Shown here: positions 54,474 through 63,999 of the stretch, piece after piece | Position numbering within the stretch: position 1 is the first letter of the stretch | Layout of the letters: every line of letters starts with the position of its first letter | Assembly (NCBI GenBank): GCA_035455745.1 | Contig: DATIEP010000032.1 | Location: 1-64,000, forward strand | Direction of reading: 5' to 3' | DNA length: 64,000 bases | Origin: JADGGM01 sp027307005 | GTDB taxonomy: Bacteria; Gemmatimonadota; Gemmatimonadetes; Gemmatimonadales; Gemmatimonadaceae | Notes under the pieces: generated by a model | Database searches by the model: none | The model's input: only the letters and a program-made list of their open reading frames with translations | Told to the model about the DNA's origin: nothing | Position numbers and translations under genes: made by a program

Positions 54474-55718
54474 GTGGACATTCCGCGCGAACCACCTAGC
54501 AAGAAAAAGCGCAACATTCTCATCGGCGCTGGCGTCCTCGCCGTCGTGATCATTACTGCAGCGCTCAGTCGCCTCAGTCCGGCCGCACCGCCGGTAGACC
54601 GCGCGACCCTGATGATCGACACCGTACGCCGCGGCGAGATGGTGCGCCAAGTTCGTGGACCCGGCACGTTGGTACCCGACCAGATCGTGTGGATCTCTGC
54701 TCTTACCGGCGGCCGCATCGACCAGATCTACGTGCGTCCGCCTGCCACGGTCACGGCCAACACCTTGATCCTTACCATGTCCAATCCGGACGTGACGCTC
54801 GAGCAGCTCAATGCCGACCAGCAGCTGAGTGCTGCCGAGGCCGCCATGGCCAGCCTCAAGACGACGCTGGAAACGCAGCGTCTCAACGAGGAAGGCGTGG
54901 TAGCCAACGCCCAGAATCAGTACCAAACCGACAAGCGCGCCGCCGATGTCTCGGAAGCATTACTCGCCAAGGGCTTGATTTCCACGCAGGATGCGGCGAA
55001 CGCCAAGGATAAGTCTGCCGCATCAGAAACTGCGTTCAAGGTGGAAACCCAACGGCTCGATGTGATGTCCAAGACAATCGATGACCAGTTGAAGCTGCAG
55101 CAGCAGCAGATCGACCGGCTGAAGGCGATTTCCGAGTTCCAGAAAAAGCGAGTGGAATCGATGCAGGTTCGGGCTGGCTCCGATGGCGTGCTCCAGGACA
55201 TGGATCTGCAACCGGGCCAGTGGCTGCAGCCTGGAACACTGCTCGCCAAGGTGGCGCAGCCCGGCAAGCTCAAAGCCCAGCTTCGCATCCCGGAAAACCA
55301 GGCGGCCGACGTGCAGGACGGTCAGCCGTGCGCGGTGGACCTGCGAAACGGAATCGTTCAAGGACACGTAACGCGTATTGATCCCTCGGCGCAGTCCGGA
55401 ACCGTGGGTGTGGACGTGGCGCTCGACGGGAAGCTGCCTCCGGGCGCTCGTCCGGACCTGAGCGTCGATGGGACGATCGAGGTGGAGCGGCTCAAGAACG
55501 TGCTCTACGTCGGGCGGCCCGCTTACGGACAGCCGGAGAGCACGGTCGGTCTCTTCAAGTTGACGCCCGATGGCAAGGAAGCGACGCGCGTGAACGTGAA
55601 GTTGGGCCGGGCATCGGTTACGACCATCGAAGTGGTGCAAGGTCTCAATGTTGGCGACAAGGTGATCATCTCCGACATGTCGCAGTGGGATTCGCACGAC
55701 CGCGTCAGTTTGCATTGA
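54474..55718 (+). CDS. HlyD/RND-type efflux membrane-fusion protein
   Basis: 414 aa periplasmic adaptor anchored by one TM helix (about residues 14-31: ILIGAGVLAVVIITAALS). Lipoyl-like halves flank a long coiled coil rich in Gln/Lys (about 105-215: QQLSAAEAAMASLKTTLETQ...QQQQIDRLK). The beta-barrel part (LRIPENQAADVQDGQPCAVD) and a C-terminal membrane-proximal domain follow. Start GTG 54474. It heads the operon with ATPase, permease, second ATPase and the two-component pair; together with an outer-membrane factor elsewhere it would export a molecule. Confidence 0.87.
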   Translation: MDIPREPPSKKKRNILIGAGVLAVVIITAALSRLSPAAPPVDRATLMIDTVRRGEMVRQVRGPGTLVPDQIVWISALTGGRIDQIYVRPPATVTANTLILTMSNPDVTLEQLNADQQLSAAEAAMASLKTTLETQRLNEEGVVANAQNQYQTDKRAADVSEALLAKGLISTQDAANAKDKSAASETAFKVETQRLDVMSKTIDDQLKLQQQQIDRLKAISEFQKKRVESMQVRAGSDGVLQDMDLQPGQWLQPGTLLAKVAQPGKLKAQLRIPENQAADVQDGQPCAVDLRNGIVQGHVTRIDPSAQSGTVGVDVALDGKLPPGARPDLSVDGTIEVERLKNVLYVGRPAYGQPESTVGLFKLTPDGKEATRVNVKLGRASVTTIEVVQGLNVGDKVIISDMSQWDSHDRVSLH

Positions 55719-55782
55719 TCGAGTACGACCAGTTTCAGCCGAGCACTCAGCGTACGCATCCAACCTCGACCCCGGCCTCCCC

Positions 55783-56583
<801 letters not shown>

Positions 56584-56596
56584 GACAACGGGACGA

Positions 56597-56626
56597 GGCG
56601 GCTCGCGCCGCCTGAGGGACGCGGGG
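56597..56626. repeat. REP-like element, first copy
   Basis: GGCGGCTCGCGCCGCCTGAG and GGACGCGGGG. The same element in reverse (two mismatches) lies at 56773-56803, so the gap between the ATPase and permease genes can fold into a long cruciform. Confidence 0.65.
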
Positions 56627-56772
56627 GCGTCGCCGTCCCCGGGAGAGACGGCCGCCTAACGACGGCCGGCGGGATTTCGGGAGCGGTCCGGGGATCGCGA
56701 CCCGACGGGGAACCCGCACGCCTCCGCCCTCCGGTGGCCGTTAGGCCGCCGTCTTTCCTCAGGGGACCGTGT

Positions 56773-56803
56773 CCCCGCTTCCCCCAGGCGGCGCGAGCCG
56801 CCG
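56773..56803. repeat. REP-like element, inverted second copy
   Basis: CCCCGCTTCCCCCAGGCGGC and GCGAGCCGCC, the reverse complement of the copy at 56597-56626. Between them lie a further inverted pair carrying GCCTAAC and GTTAGGC. It ends 17 bases before the permease start. Confidence 0.65.
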
Positions 56804-56819
56804 CTCCTCCGGAGCAGCC

Positions 56820-59294
56820 ATGTCCGATCTCGTGTTCGCGCTTCGCTCCCTCCGCCGGACGCCGGGATTCGCCGCCGCCGCCATCCTCTGCCTGGCGTTA
56901 GGCATCGGCGCCACCAGCACCGTCTTCGGCATCGTCGACTCGCTGTTCTTCCGGCCGCCGGCCGGCGTCGGCGACCCGTCCGGCATCGTCCGGCCGTACA
57001 TCGACGAACGCGCCAAGTACACGATGCTCAACAACTCCCCGGCCGTCTCGTACCTCACCTATCAGGCGTGGCGCGACGGCGCGAAATCGCTGTCCGGCGT
57101 CGCCGCGTTTTCCTCGTTAGGCCTGAGCGCCGGCCTCGGCAGCGCGGCGCGGCACGTGGACGGCTACCTCGTGTCCGGGAACTTCTTCTCGGTCCTCCGC
57201 GTCCAGCCGGCGCTCGGCCGCCTCTTCGCGGCCGAAGATGACGCCGGTCCCGGCAGCCCCCCGACCGCCGTCATCAGCCATGCGTACTGGCAGCGGGCGT
57301 ACGGCGGCGATCCACAGGTGATCGGCAAACAGATCGTGCTCGACGGGCACCAGTACACGATCGTTGGCGTCGCGCCCACCGACTTCCATGGCGTGGATGC
57401 CGACAACGCAGACGTATGGATCACGGTCTCGCACTCGTCGCTGGTCGGGTATCCGAGCATGTACCTGACGTCGAACAACGCGTTCTGGCTGTCGATCGTC
57501 GCTCGGCTCGAGCCAGGCGTGAGCCGCGAAGCAGCCCGTGCGGAGATGGAATCGATCTACCGGCACGCCGGCCTCGCCGGCGCCGGCAGGCAATCCGCTC
57601 CGTCGTATCTTCGCCTGACCCTCGGACCGATTCTCGCGGCCCGCGGCCCGAGCACCTCCGACAGCGCACGCATTGCGCGCTGGCTGGCGCTCGCGGCCGG
57701 GCTCGTGCTCGCCATCGCCTGCGCCAACACCGCGAACCTCCTCCTGGCCCGCGCTACCGTTAGGCGCAAGGAAATCGCGGTGCGGCTGTCCCTCGGCGCC
57801 ACCGGCGCGCGCTTGACCCGCCAACTGCTCGTCGAGAGCATCGCCCTCGCCCTGTTAGGCGCAGGCGCCGGGCTGGTGCTCGCGTTCTGGGGCTCGGACC
57901 TCGTGCCCGCCGTCGGACTCCCGCCGCTCAGCTTCTTCGCCCAGGGACGCGTGCTGGTGTTCACCTCCGCCGCGGCCATCGGCTGCGGCCTGGTGTTCGG
58001 CCTCGTGCCCGCGTGGGCGGCCACCCGCGCCGACGTGGCCGGCGCGCTCAAGGAAGGCGCGCGCGAAGGCATCGACCGGCGCTCCCGCCTCCGTACCAGC
58101 CTCATGATCGTGCAGATCGCGCTGGCCGTGGTCCTCCTCACCGGCGCCGGCATGTTCGTGCACAGCCTCCGAAACATCGAATCCGTCGACCTCGGCATGG
58201 ACGCGCAGCATCTGCTCGCCGTGTCGGTCGACCTCTCCGTGGTCGGGTACACGGACAGCGCCAGCGCGCGGTTCGATGAGCTCGCGCGCCAACGACTCGA
58301 GACGTTACCCGGCATCCGAAGCGCATCGATGACCACCACGGTGCCCGTGACCGGCGTGCTCATGGTCAATGATTTTCGGGTGCCTGATGCCGCCACACCG
58401 ACGCATTCGATGTCCGACGCGACCGATCTCATGAATGCGATGACCGGACCCGACGCCGCCCTGAGTTGGAACGGAGGCCCGCACTACTTCGCGACGATCG
58501 GAACGCCGCTCATCGCCGGTCGCGATTTCACCGTCGCCGACATGGAGTCGAACGCCCACGTCGTGATCGTGAATCAGGCGTTCGCCAAGCGGATGTGGCC
58601 CGGCAAGACCGCGTTAGGCCACTGCGTCGACATGCAGGATGAGGCCGGCAACTGGGTGTGCTACAGCGTCGTCGGCGTCGCCGCCAACGCCAAGTACTCC
58701 AGCATCGTCGAGACGCGGCGCCAGTCGTTCTGGACGCCCGTCACGGCGCGCAATGGATCGATGGACATTCTCGTGCGCACGTCCGGCGACCCGGCGGCAG
58801 CCGTCACGAACATCCGACGCGCACTGTCGGCGCTCGCGCCGGGCCTGCCCTACATCGAGGTCAGGTCGTACACCGAGATCCTGCGCCCGCAGCTGCAACC
58901 CCGGCTCCTCGGCGCGTCCATGTTCAGCGTGTTCGGATTGCTCGCTCTCGTCCTTGCGGCGATCGGGCTCTACGCCCTCATGTCCTATCTGGTGGGCCAG
59001 CGCACGCGCGAGCTCGGCGTCCGCATGGCCCTGGGCGCCCAGCGGCGCAGCGTGCTCGCCATGGTGCTCCGCCGCGCACTCGTCCTCACGTTAGGCGGGC
59101 TCGCCATCGGGCTCGTCGGCGCGCTCGCGTCCGCCCGTCTCATCACGCATCTGCTCTATCAGGTGGGCGCCGCTGATCCATCCAGCATCGTGGCCGTCGT
59201 CCTCGTCCTCGTTGGCACGGCGATCGTTGCGGCCTGGCTGCCGGCGTATCGCGCCTCTCGCGTCGACCCCATGGTGGCGCTGCGAGCCGAATGA
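56820..59294 (+). CDS. MacB/FtsX-type ABC transporter permease
   Basis: 824 aa, duplicated MacB core plus FtsX. N-terminal FALRSLRRTPGFAAAAILC with TM1 LALGIGATSTVFGIVD, periplasmic domain, the first TM trio (about residues 290-430: LALAAGLVLAIACANTANLL, LGAGAGLVLAFWGSDL), second periplasmic domain, then LLALVLAAIGLYALMSYLVG, RELGVRMALGA and DPMVALRAE at the end. Start ATG 56820 is backed by GGAG 6 nt upstream. In an operon with ATPases on both sides, so unlike the orphan at 3099 it has dedicated partners. Confidence 0.9.
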   Translation: MSDLVFALRSLRRTPGFAAAAILCLALGIGATSTVFGIVDSLFFRPPAGVGDPSGIVRPYIDERAKYTMLNNSPAVSYLTYQAWRDGAKSLSGVAAFSSLGLSAGLGSAARHVDGYLVSGNFFSVLRVQPALGRLFAAEDDAGPGSPPTAVISHAYWQRAYGGDPQVIGKQIVLDGHQYTIVGVAPTDFHGVDADNADVWITVSHSSLVGYPSMYLTSNNAFWLSIVARLEPGVSREAARAEMESIYRHAGLAGAGRQSAPSYLRLTLGPILAARGPSTSDSARIARWLALAAGLVLAIACANTANLLLARATVRRKEIAVRLSLGATGARLTRQLLVESIALALLGAGAGLVLAFWGSDLVPAVGLPPLSFFAQGRVLVFTSAAAIGCGLVFGLVPAWAATRADVAGALKEGAREGIDRRSRLRTSLMIVQIALAVVLLTGAGMFVHSLRNIESVDLGMDAQHLLAVSVDLSVVGYTDSASARFDELARQRLETLPGIRSASMTTTVPVTGVLMVNDFRVPDAATPTHSMSDATDLMNAMTGPDAALSWNGGPHYFATIGTPLIAGRDFTVADMESNAHVVIVNQAFAKRMWPGKTALGHCVDMQDEAGNWVCYSVVGVAANAKYSSIVETRRQSFWTPVTARNGSMDILVRTSGDPAAAVTNIRRALSALAPGLPYIEVRSYTEILRPQLQPRLLGASMFSVFGLLALVLAAIGLYALMSYLVGQRTRELGVRMALGAQRRSVLAMVLRRALVLTLGGLAIGLVGALASARLITHLLYQVGAADPSSIVAVVLVLVGTAIVAAWLPAYRASRVDPMVALRAE

Positions 59295-59339
59295 CAGGTT
59301 ACCATTAAAGCATCACCTTTGCGGACTCTCGAGACCCCC

Positions 59340-60092
59340 ATGGCCTCTCTCAAATCACTGTTCGGCGGCGCTCGACACGAAATCCCGGCTGCATCCGAGA
59401 TGCAGCCGGACGCGCCCGCCGCGGATCTGATGCTCATCTCCACACGCAACATCGACAAGTCCTATCCCGTCGGGAACGGACAGGTGTTCGTGCTCAGGCG
59501 CGTGAGCATCGACGTCAAACCCGGCGAGTTCGTGTCCATCATGGGGCCGTCGGGCGCGGGCAAGTCCACGATCCTGAGCGTCGTCGGTATGCTCGACAGC
59601 GCGTGGACCGGCGAATTCTGGTTCTTGGGCCACCCGGTGCACACCTACACGATCAAGGAGCGCGTCGCGCTCAACAAGCAGTACATCGGCTTCGTGTTCC
59701 AACAGTACCACCTCATCGACGACCTCACCGTCGCCGAGAACCTCGACATTCCCTTGTCGTACCGGAACATCAAGAAGAGCGAGCGCGAAGCCATGGTCGC
59801 CGACACGCTCGACCGCTTCCAGATCGTCGGCAAGAAGGACTTGTATCCGCGCCAGCTCTCGGGCGGGCAACAGCAGCTCGTCGCCGTGGCGCGAGCCGTG
59901 ATCGCGAGTCCACGCCTCATTCTGGCGGACGAGCCGACCGGCAACCTGCACTCGAGCCAGGGCGCCGAGATCATGGAGCTGTTCACGCGGCTCAACCAAC
60001 AGGGCACCACGATCATCCAGGTGACGCACTCGGAGACGAACGCGGCCTACGGCAACCGCATCATCAATCTCAAGGACGGCTGGATCGTGTGA
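59340..60092 (+). CDS. Second ABC ATPase of the efflux operon
   Basis: 250 aa. N-terminal extension of about 35 residues, then Walker A GPSGAGKSTILSVVGML, Q-loop FQQYHLIDDLTVAENLDIPL, signature LSGGQQQLVAVARAV, Walker B LILADEPTGNLHSSQG and H-loop VTHSETNAAYG. The usual Arg after QQQ is Leu and the D-loop has His for Asp, so it differs from the first ATPase. It might form a heterodimer with it. Followed within 25 bp by the regulator genes. Confidence 0.9.
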   Translation: MASLKSLFGGARHEIPAASEMQPDAPAADLMLISTRNIDKSYPVGNGQVFVLRRVSIDVKPGEFVSIMGPSGAGKSTILSVVGMLDSAWTGEFWFLGHPVHTYTIKERVALNKQYIGFVFQQYHLIDDLTVAENLDIPLSYRNIKKSEREAMVADTLDRFQIVGKKDLYPRQLSGGQQQLVAVARAVIASPRLILADEPTGNLHSSQGAEIMELFTRLNQQGTTIIQVTHSETNAAYGNRIINLKDGWIV

Positions 60093-60117
60093 CCGCGCGC
60101 CTTTGCGTTAGGCACCC

Positions 60118-61497
60118 GTGAGTCCGCTCACCGCACCCGAGATTCCGGTCCGCATTCTCATCGCCGACGACCAGCCGGACGTGCTCGAGGCGCTGCGGCT
60201 GATGCTCAAAGGCGAGGGATTCCAGATCGAGACCGCGCGCTCGGTGGGCAGCGTCGCCGCGGCCGTCGAAGAACGCGATTTCGACGCCGTGATCATGGAC
60301 CTCAACTACGCCCGCGACACCACGTCGGGCCGCGAGGGACTCGACCTCCTCCCGCGGCTCCGCGAACTCGACCGCACGCTGCCCATCATCGTCATGACCG
60401 CCTGGGGCAGCGTCGACGGCGCCGTCGAGGCGATGCGCCAGGGCGCGTGGGACTACATCGAAAAACCGTGGGACAACGCGCGTCTCATGGCGACCCTGCG
60501 CTCGCAGCTCGAGTTAGGCAAAGCCATTCGCCGCACCATGCGCCTCGAGGGCGAGAACGCGCTGCTCCGCAAGGACGGCGTGCCCAATCTCATCGCGGCA
60601 TCGCCGCGCATGCGTCCGGTGCTGCAGCTCATGGAGCGCATCGGGCCGTCCGATGCGAATGTGCTCGTCACCGGCGAGCACGGCACCGGCAAAGAGATGG
60701 TCGCGCGCTGGCTGCATGCGGTGTCGCCGCGGTCGGGACACACCTTCGTGGCCGTCAACATGGGCGGCCTGTCCGAGGGCGTGTTCGAGAGCGAGTTGTT
60801 CGGCCACGTGAAAGGCGCGTTCACCGACGCGAAGACCGATCGCGTGGGCCGCTTCGAGCTCGCTGACCGGGGCACGCTGTTTTTGGATGAGATCGCCAAC
60901 ATTTCGCTGGCCTTGCAGGCGAAGCTGCTCCGTGTCCTGCAAACCGGTGAGGTGGAGCGCGTCGGCTCGTCGCGGGCGCACGCCGTCAACGCGCGCATCG
61001 TGTCGGCGACCAACGTCGACCTCCACGCTGAAACCGGCGCCGGCCGCTTTCGCGAGGACTTGTTGTTCCGCCTGAACACGATCGAGATCCACCTGCCGCC
61101 GGTCCGCGAGCGGCGCGAGGACATCCCCGCCCTCGCCATCCACTTCCTCAAGCGACATGCCGCGCGCTATCAGAAAGCGCTCGGCGCCTTCGACGCCGCG
61201 GCGATGCAGGCGCTGCTGGATCATTCGTGGCCCGGCAACATCCGCGAGCTCGACCATGCGATCGAGCGCGCCGTGCTCCTGGCCCAGGGTGACACGGTTC
61301 GCGCAGCCGACCTCGCGCTGCGTCCGGGCGCGCAGGGTGCGGCGTCGCGGTACGAGGAGTTGACGCTCGAGGAAGCGGAGCGCGTGCTCATCCAGAAGGC
61401 GCTCACCCGCTACGACGGAAACGTGAGCCAGGCGGCCAAAGCGCTGGGACTGAGCCGGAGCGCGCTCTATCGCCGGCTCTCCACGCATGGCCTCTGA
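60118..61497 (+). CDS. NtrC-family sigma-54 response regulator
   Basis: 459 aa activator with receiver, AAA+ and Fis-type helix-turn-helix domains. The acidic pair is in ILIADDQPDV, phospho-acceptor D61 (AVIMDLNYARD) and K in YIEKPWDNARL. AAA+ has Walker A GEHGTGKEMVARW (about residue 186), the sigma-54 contact loop GAFTDA (about 233) in place of GAFTGA, Walker B LFLDEIANI and the R-finger region. The HTH is VSQAAKALGLSRSALYRRLS. GTG start. The Gly-to-Asp change in the contact loop is found in some functional relatives, but it deserves checking. It probably acts on the dyad and promoter at 54.3 kb. Confidence 0.92.
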   Translation: MSPLTAPEIPVRILIADDQPDVLEALRLMLKGEGFQIETARSVGSVAAAVEERDFDAVIMDLNYARDTTSGREGLDLLPRLRELDRTLPIIVMTAWGSVDGAVEAMRQGAWDYIEKPWDNARLMATLRSQLELGKAIRRTMRLEGENALLRKDGVPNLIAASPRMRPVLQLMERIGPSDANVLVTGEHGTGKEMVARWLHAVSPRSGHTFVAVNMGGLSEGVFESELFGHVKGAFTDAKTDRVGRFELADRGTLFLDEIANISLALQAKLLRVLQTGEVERVGSSRAHAVNARIVSATNVDLHAETGAGRFREDLLFRLNTIEIHLPPVRERREDIPALAIHFLKRHAARYQKALGAFDAAAMQALLDHSWPGNIRELDHAIERAVLLAQGDTVRAADLALRPGAQGAASRYEELTLEEAERVLIQKALTRYDGNVSQAAKALGLSRSALYRRLSTHGL

Positions 61498-62854
61498 TCG
61501 TCCGCCACACGCCACCAGCCTAACGACGCATTCGGGTCCGGCGCAGCCGTCGGCATTCGAGCGACGGATTCTGCTCCTCGCGCTGCTCGCCGGAACACCT
61601 GGCGGGGTCGTTGCCCTGGCACTGCTGTGGACCGGCGACTACTCGGACCGTCTGCGCTGGACGCTCACCATCATCGTCGTCGGCGCCTGGCTCGGCGTAG
61701 CGCTCGCACTGCGGGAGCGAGTGGTGCGTCCGTTGCAGACGATTTCCAACATGCTCGCCGCCCTGCGTGAGGGCGACTTCTCGATTCGCGCGCGCGGTGC
61801 GCGCGAGGACGACGCCCTTGGACTCGCGCTCCTCGAGGTCAACACCCTCGGGGAGACGCTGCGCTCGCAGCGCCTCGGTGCACTCGAGGCGACGGCGCTC
61901 CTGCGCACGGTGATGGCGGAGATCGATGTCGCCATCTTCGCGTTCGACGAGCATCGCGCGTTGCGCCTGGTGAACGGCGGCGGGGTGCGCCTGCTCGACC
62001 AGCCGGCCGAGCGTTTGCTGGGTCGCACGTCGGCTGCGTTAGGCCTGACCGAATGCCTGCGCGGCGAGGCCGAGCGCACGGTGGACCTCGACTTCCCCGG
62101 TGGTCGCGGCAAGTGGCAGCTCCGACGCGGCAGCTTCAGGCAGGACGGGCTTCCGCACCAGCTGGTCGTGCTGTCGGACCTGAGCCGCGCGCTGCGAGAA
62201 GAAGAGCGGCAAGCGTGGCAGCGTCTCATTCGCGTGCTCGGACACGAGATCAACAACTCGCTGGCGCCGATCAAGTCGATCGCCGCGAGTTTGCGCGACC
62301 TGTTGTCGCGCCCAACGCTGCCCGGCGACTGGCGTGAAGATGTGGGCGACGGCCTGGCCGTGATCGCGGGCCGCAGCGAATCGCTCAGCCGGTTCATGGC
62401 CGCGTACGCTTTGCTCGCGCGACTGCCGAATCCGCAGCCACGGCCGGTGGAGGTGGAGCAATGGGTGCGGCGCGTCGCGCATCTGGAGACGCGGCTCCAC
62501 GTGCAGATCGCGCCCGGTCCGCCGGTCACGATTCCGGCCGACGGCGATCAGTTGGACCAGCTGCTCATCAATCTCGTGCGCAACGCGGCTGACGCATCGC
62601 TCGAGACGCACGGCGGCGTGACGGTCGGGTGGACGCGCAACGGCGCGACGCTGGAGGTCTGGGTGCGCGACGACGGACTCGGCGTGTCGGACACGGCCAA
62701 CTTGTTCGTGCCGTTTTTCACCACCAAGCCTAACGGATCGGGTATCGGGCTGGCGCTGAGCCGGCAGATCGCCGAAGCGCACGGCGGCGCGCTGACGCTC
62801 GAGAACCGCCGCGACGCGCGTGGGTGCGAGGCGCGTCTCAGGCTCCCGTTGTGA
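61487..62854 (+). CDS. NtrY-like sensor histidine kinase
   Basis: 455 aa. Two TM helices (about residues 26-48 and 57-75), HAMP-like linker (ERVVRPLQTISNMLAALREGDF), PAS-like domain (about 130-230), phosphorylated His near 253 in RVLGHEINNSLAPIKS, N-box LINLVRNAADASLE, and G-boxes DDGLGVSDT and GSGIGLALSRQIAE. The short periplasmic loop leaves little room for a ligand-binding domain, so it may sense membrane state. The start overlaps the regulator end by 11 bp. Confidence 0.92.
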   Translation: MASDRPPHATSLTTHSGPAQPSAFERRILLLALLAGTPGGVVALALLWTGDYSDRLRWTLTIIVVGAWLGVALALRERVVRPLQTISNMLAALREGDFSIRARGAREDDALGLALLEVNTLGETLRSQRLGALEATALLRTVMAEIDVAIFAFDEHRALRLVNGGGVRLLDQPAERLLGRTSAALGLTECLRGEAERTVDLDFPGGRGKWQLRRGSFRQDGLPHQLVVLSDLSRALREEERQAWQRLIRVLGHEINNSLAPIKSIAASLRDLLSRPTLPGDWREDVGDGLAVIAGRSESLSRFMAAYALLARLPNPQPRPVEVEQWVRRVAHLETRLHVQIAPGPPVTIPADGDQLDQLLINLVRNAADASLETHGGVTVGWTRNGATLEVWVRDDGLGVSDTANLFVPFFTTKPNGSGIGLALSRQIAEAHGGALTLENRRDARGCEARLRLPL

Positions 62855-63648
62855 CCGCGACTGCTGCCGTGCTGCTCGACGCCGAGGCGCACCCGGTGAT
62901 TGCGCATCGCGGTGCGTCGGCGTTCGCCCCCGAGAACACGTTGGTCGGGTTCGAGCGCGCGGCCGCGTTCGGCGCCGAAGCGTTCGAGCTCGACGTGCAC
63001 GTGACCGCCGACGATCAGCCGGTCGTCATCCACGACCCGACGCTCGACCGCACCACCGACCGCCGCGGCGTGGTGAGACTGATGCCGTACGCGGCGTTTC
63101 GCGACGCCGATGCCGGCGCTCGATTCACCACCGACCGCGGCGCGACGTTTCCGTTTCAGGGGCTCGGCGTACGCGTGCCGCTCTTGGCCGAAGTGTTAGG
63201 CATGTTCGCGGAGACGCCGTTCATCGTCGAGATCAAGGCGGTCGCGGCAGCCCAGGCGGTGAAGCGCGTGATCACCGAGTCGGGCGCGATGTCGCGGTGT
63301 GTGGTGGCGTCGTTCGACGAGCGCGCGCTGGCGCCGTTCGATGCGCCGCCGTGGATTCGCAGCGCGTCGCGGGCCGAGACGCTGTCGCTCTTGAGTCGCG
63401 CGTTGGTGGGACGGGCCGCGCGTCCGTCGCGGTATCGCGCGCTGGCGATTCCGACGCGATTCAATGGCATCCCGATTCCGATGCGGATGCTGGCGGGGGC
63501 CGCGCGCCGCATTGGCTGTCCGACGCACGTGTGGGTGATCGACAGTCCCGAGGTTGCGATGTCGTTGTGGAAGCAGGGCGTGGCGGGGGTGATCACGAAC
63601 CGGCCGGGCGCCATGCTCGCCGCCCGCGACGCGGGCGCTGCGGAGTGA
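62851..63648 (+). CDS. Glycerophosphodiester phosphodiesterase
   Basis: 265 aa TIM-barrel enzyme splitting glycerophosphodiesters to glycerol-3-phosphate and an alcohol. HRGASAFAPENTLVGFERA (catalytic His), FELDVHVTADDQPVVIHDPT (metal Glu/Asp and second His), and FIVEIKAV, VVASFDERAL, HVWVIDSP complete the family pattern. No signal peptide, so cytosolic. Start GTG 62851 overlaps the kinase stop (GTGA). Last gene of the efflux/regulator operon, followed by a strong terminator. Confidence 0.9.
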   Translation: MTATAAVLLDAEAHPVIAHRGASAFAPENTLVGFERAAAFGAEAFELDVHVTADDQPVVIHDPTLDRTTDRRGVVRLMPYAAFRDADAGARFTTDRGATFPFQGLGVRVPLLAEVLGMFAETPFIVEIKAVAAAQAVKRVITESGAMSRCVVASFDERALAPFDAPPWIRSASRAETLSLLSRALVGRAARPSRYRALAIPTRFNGIPIPMRMLAGAARRIGCPTHVWVIDSPEVAMSLWKQGVAGVITNRPGAMLAARDAGAAE

Positions 63649-63716
63649 ACCCCGGGGGCCTAACGGAAAAGGGCGACGGCTGTTGCCGTCGCCCTCTTTC
63701 GTTAGGCCCCGGGGTT
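63648..63716. terminator. Long bidirectional hairpin terminator
   Basis: Outer arms AACCCCGGGGGCCTAACG and CGTTAGGCCCCGGGGTT, inner stem GGGCGACGGC/GCCGTCGCCC with loop TGTT. It lies between convergent genes. Both outer arms carry the GTTAGGC/GCCTAAC heptamer, as DNA-uptake sequences do in the terminators of other bacteria. Confidence 0.85.
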
Positions 63717-63999
63717 ACCCGTGGTGGCGTCCACCACCGCCACCGCCACCGCCACCGCCGCCGTGCCAACCGCCACCGCCGCCGCCGCGGGGCGCCGACA
63801 TCCGTGGCGCAGACATCCGCGGCGCAGACATTCTCGGCGCGGACATTCTCGGCGCCGACTCACGCGGCGCCGACATGCGCGGCTCGGCCATTCGTGGCGC
63901 CGCCATCCGCGGCATCGAGCGCGTGCCCTCGAAACGCGGCGATTCCATGCGGGGCGCTTGCATCCGCGGCGGTTCCGCGCGCGGCGACTCCATCCGCGG
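63715..63999 (-). CDS. Low-complexity Pro-Arg-Met / Gly repeat protein (5' partial)
   Basis: The last 95 codons of a gene whose start lies beyond the window edge. It consists of a degenerate five-residue repeat (SAPRM, EPRM, APRM; about a dozen copies), then a Gly-rich end with Trp and His (GGGGGGWHGGGGG...RHH). Probably the disordered tail of an exported or surface protein; tails like this close some DUF3300/DUF6600-type proteins. The repeat is basic and Met-rich, so nucleic-acid or metal binding is conceivable. Only the tail is visible, so no function can be assigned. Confidence 0.6.
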   Translation of the reverse strand, partial: PRMESPRAEPPRMQAPRMESPRFEGTRSMPRMAAPRMAEPRMSAPRESAPRMSAPRMSAPRMSAPRMSAPRGGGGGGWHGGGGGGGGGGGRHHG

